Shown: in pieces, positions 31,117 through 32,918 of the stretch
Position numbering within the stretch: position 1 is the stretch's first letter
Layout: each line of letters starts with the position of its first letter
Assembly: GCF_023255755.1 (NCBI RefSeq)
Contig: NZ_JAGDVS010000192.1
Span: 1 to 32,918 of the forward strand
From: Acidithiobacillus sp.
GTDB taxonomy: Bacteria > Pseudomonadota > Gammaproteobacteria > Acidithiobacillales > Acidithiobacillaceae
Direction of reading: 5' to 3'
Length of the DNA stretch: 32,918 nt
Notes under the pieces: generated by a model
Told to the model about the DNA's origin: nothing
The model's database searches: none
The model's input: only the letters and a program-made list of their open reading frames with translations
Program-made: the position numbers and the translations under genes

Positions 31117-32327
31117 CAGACACCTCCGACTTTTGTGCTGGTTGTGGACCGATCATCGCCGCTCATGAGGTCTAAGATGTGCGTCGCAAGGACGGCTGTG
31201 GGGGCCTTTGTGCGGGCGTGGCGGGCAAGTCCCCGGCGGATGTTCCGCATACCGTCACTTCTTCGGGTCAAAAAATGGGCAATCTCCGTAGCCACGGCCA
31301 ACTCGCCCCGTGGATCCTGTGAAACGCGCAGAAGCACTTCGCGTAAGGAAACTGGCGTCCGGTCCTCACTGCCCATAGAGTCCTCGCCGTTCGGAACAGG
31401 GGCTCCAGCGTTCTGGCGCATCAGTCGCATTACGCGAGCGTTTTCCTGTTTCTGGATGAGGACCTCCATGGGGCTGTCCGTATACCGGCAGAGACCGGCA
31501 TTCAGCGCGTCTGGATGGGCGTGATCCGGGTGCAGTAGGTCGATGTCCACCACATCGTCGCCGTTCTGCTCCTCGTGGCCGGGACTGATGGGCTTGGCGT
31601 GGGCCATATAGTAAATATCTTGATGAGACACGCCGATACCTTCGGCGATGAACGTGCGGAATTGGGAGATGGTCTGAAAGTAACCCGAACACATTTTGTC
31701 GATGTTAAGGTTGGGTATGCGTTTAAAATCGTGGGATTCTATGACCTGGCGCAGTATTCGGGACGCCGCATCCCGTGCATCGGCATGGTCAGCGATGATG
31801 AGTTTTTTGCGCAGATAGGTACCGACGGCGAGGGTGATGGCGGCGATGGACTTGTTGAGGTACCAGTGCACGGCATATCCCACATCTGCGGACAATTGAG
31901 CCCCTTCGATCTGTTCCCGGTACACGGGGACCGACTTTCGCAACCAGCGGTGAAAATTCTGCGCTGATGCGTGTGTGGTAACACTGGCGCGCGGATCCGG
32001 GATAAGCCGGTCATGTGGATCCGGATCGACGAGGGGGTTGCGCGGAGTTGCCACGGCTTCAACCTCTTCGTTGTCATCCATCTCAAGCCCTTCGTACCAT
32101 TCCGGCGCTACCGCATAATCATCACCGTCTGCGGCGGCCTGAATCGCTTCGGGATCATCCAGGAGGAGGTTGAAGCTATCCGGCCTCTCGAAACGCCGCG
32201 ACGTGGTGCCCCAGGTTTGACGCGCCAATTCTTCACGTTCCGCCAGCGGAAGCGGATAATCCGCATCGATATCATCATCGCCGGCGTCGATAAAATCATT
32301 TTCGTCTGGGTTGGATGGCTTGGGCAT
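31116..32327 (-). CDS. 403-residue transfer/replication-region protein, unknown
   Basis: I do not recognise this protein. It has an acidic N-terminus (about residues 1-110, many Asp/Glu including [11 protein letters not shown]), a central helical domain (about 120-260, including [19 protein letters not shown] and [18 protein letters not shown]), a His/Asp-rich linker, and a basic C-terminus. ATG 32327 has GGGAG 8 bases upstream; the longer open frame to 32465 is a shadow of the ATPase gene. It lies between a DnaC-like loader (28-base gap) and a DNA methyltransferase (one-base overlap), so it is plausibly a DNA-processing factor. Confidence 0.75.
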   Translation of the reverse strand: MPKPSNPDENDFIDAGDDDIDADYPLPLAEREELARQTWGTTSRRFERPDSFNLLLDDPEAIQAAADGDDYAVAPEWYEGLEMDDNEEVEAVATPRNPLVDPDPHDRLIPDPRASVTTHASAQNFHRWLRKSVPVYREQIEGAQLSADVGYAVHWYLNKSIAAITLAVGTYLRKKLIIADHADARDAASRILRQVIESHDFKRIPNLNIDKMCSGYFQTISQFRTFIAEGIGVSHQDIYYMAHAKPISPGHEEQNGDDVVDIDLLHPDHAHPDALNAGLCRYTDSPMEVLIQKQENARVMRLMRQNAGAPVPNGEDSMGSEDRTPVSLREVLLRVSQDPRGELAVATEIAHFLTRRSDGMRNIRRGLARHARTKAPTAVLATHILDLMSGDDRSTTSTKVGGV

Positions 32328-32355
32328 CACACAATCTCCCGGTTTTGCATATAGT

Positions 32356-32918
32356 TCATGCCCCGGTCCTCCCGCGGCGATAGCTCTGCCAATCAAAGAG
32401 CAGCAGCCCACCGTTCTGACACAGCCGATCGAATGCGTCCGTCCCCAGGTACTTCTCCACACCATTTACCCCTTCGTTGGAGAGGATGATGGTCGGCTTC
32501 ATGTCGCGGGAGCGGTGGTTGATTACCTCGAAGAGATGTACCTGCGCATGCCTGTCGAACGTTTTCCCAACTTCGTCGATGATGAGCAGGCCCGCTTCTG
32601 CAAACCCGCGAATGACTTCCAGCTCCGTGCTGTTGCCGATGCCGTGCTGCCAGGTCTGGCGAATCCGGGCAGTGATTTCGTAGGCGGTCGCAAAGATCAC
32701 GCTATGTCCCATGGACAGCACTGTCCGGGCAATAGCCGATGCCAGGTGGTTTTTGCCGGTGCCGGGATTCCCGCAGAGAATGAGGCTGGATCCCTTGCTC
32801 GCCCGCTCCGCGAAATGCTCGGCGTAGTCCCAGCAGACATCCAGGGCCGTCTGCTGCCCAGGGACATCGACCACGTAGTTGTCGAAATCACAGTCGATAT
32901 AGCGGCGGGGGATGGCGG
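32356..32918 (-). CDS. DnaC/IstB-like AAA+ ATPase, partial at the right edge
   Basis: The visible 187 residues begin mid-protein (RRYIDCDFDNYVVDVPGQ, the segment before the ATPase core in DnaC-type loaders). They contain Walker A GNPGTGKNHLA (32795-32763 region), Walker B LLIIDEVG and the sensor-1-like IILSNEG. The frame runs off the window at 32918, so the start is not visible. Such proteins load the replicative helicase, or assist transposition as IstB; no IstA gene is seen, so a plasmid replication role is preferred. Confidence 0.88.
   Translation of the reverse strand, partial: AIPRRYIDCDFDNYVVDVPGQQTALDVCWDYAEHFAERASKGSSLILCGNPGTGKNHLASAIARTVLSMGHSVIFATAYEITARIRQTWQHGIGNSTELEVIRGFAEAGLLIIDEVGKTFDRHAQVHLFEVINHRSRDMKPTIILSNEGVNGVEKYLGTDAFDRLCQNGGLLLFDWQSYRRGRTGA

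Noticed and set aside
1-32918. CRISPR array, rRNA, tRNA or integrase genes
   Set aside because: No regularly spaced repeats, RNA gene signatures or recombinase motifs were seen anywhere in the window.

Overview
The window is a 33 kb piece of a conjugative plasmid or integrative conjugative element from a proteobacterium. The gene content is transfer and maintenance genes with no housekeeping genes: a P-type (VirB/Trb) type IV secretion system, a coupling protein, topoisomerase III, ParA/ParB, a TOPRIM primase, ArdC, an adenine methyltransferase and a DnaC-like loader. The gene style resembles elements of Acidithiobacillus-like acidophiles, but the host is an inference; no rRNA, tRNA or chromosomal marker is present. 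No relaxase, oriT, VirB11 or pilin gene was recognised, so they probably lie outside.

Layout, left part (+ strand): the 3' end of virB4/trbE (interrupted by a -1 frameshift), a small membrane protein with its own strong promoter, then an operon of secreted and membrane transfer proteins (1453-5576: two secreted proteins, TrbJ, a lipoprotein in the trbK position, TrbL, a small membrane protein). A brnTA toxin-antitoxin pair lies antisense at 5652-6186. A second + operon holds virB8-virB9-virB10, a small ribbon-helix-helix-like protein, topB, an unknown 83-residue protein and a two-HKD phospholipase D-family protein. A 300-base region with two palindromes precedes the partition operon (a ribbon-helix-helix-like gene, parA, parB). 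A truncated IS200/IS605-type tnpB sits between parB and virD4.

Layout, right part (mostly - strand): a pilus-maturation operon (traF peptidase, M48 metallopeptidase, lytic transglycosylase; 20279 down to 18437) converges with virD4. A long - strand operon runs from 28748 to 20345: ArdC, TOPRIM primase, a solenoid-repeat protein sharing a domain with the primase, a 99-residue protein, then four tightly packed genes including two nucleotidyltransferase-fold proteins. An AT-rich pair of convergent membrane-protein genes (28971-30056) follows, then a - strand replication/modification operon (DnaC-like ATPase, a 403-residue unknown, D12-class methyltransferase) that starts beyond the right edge.

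The main new observation is regulatory. Six transcription units (starting at 1453, 6292, 16238, 20279, 28748 and 30056) are preceded by the same bipartite element, a CTATCTC-like box and a CTATACC-like box repeating at exactly 20 bp, the second box forming a -10-like TATACC. It looks like an element-wide transfer promoter/operator. At virD4 and traF the -10 region is also the 5' arm of a strong hairpin whose 3' arm holds the Shine-Dalgarno and is followed by T5 and the ATG. Read-through mRNA would fold and be silenced, while mRNA started at the local promoter would lack the 5' arm and be translated.
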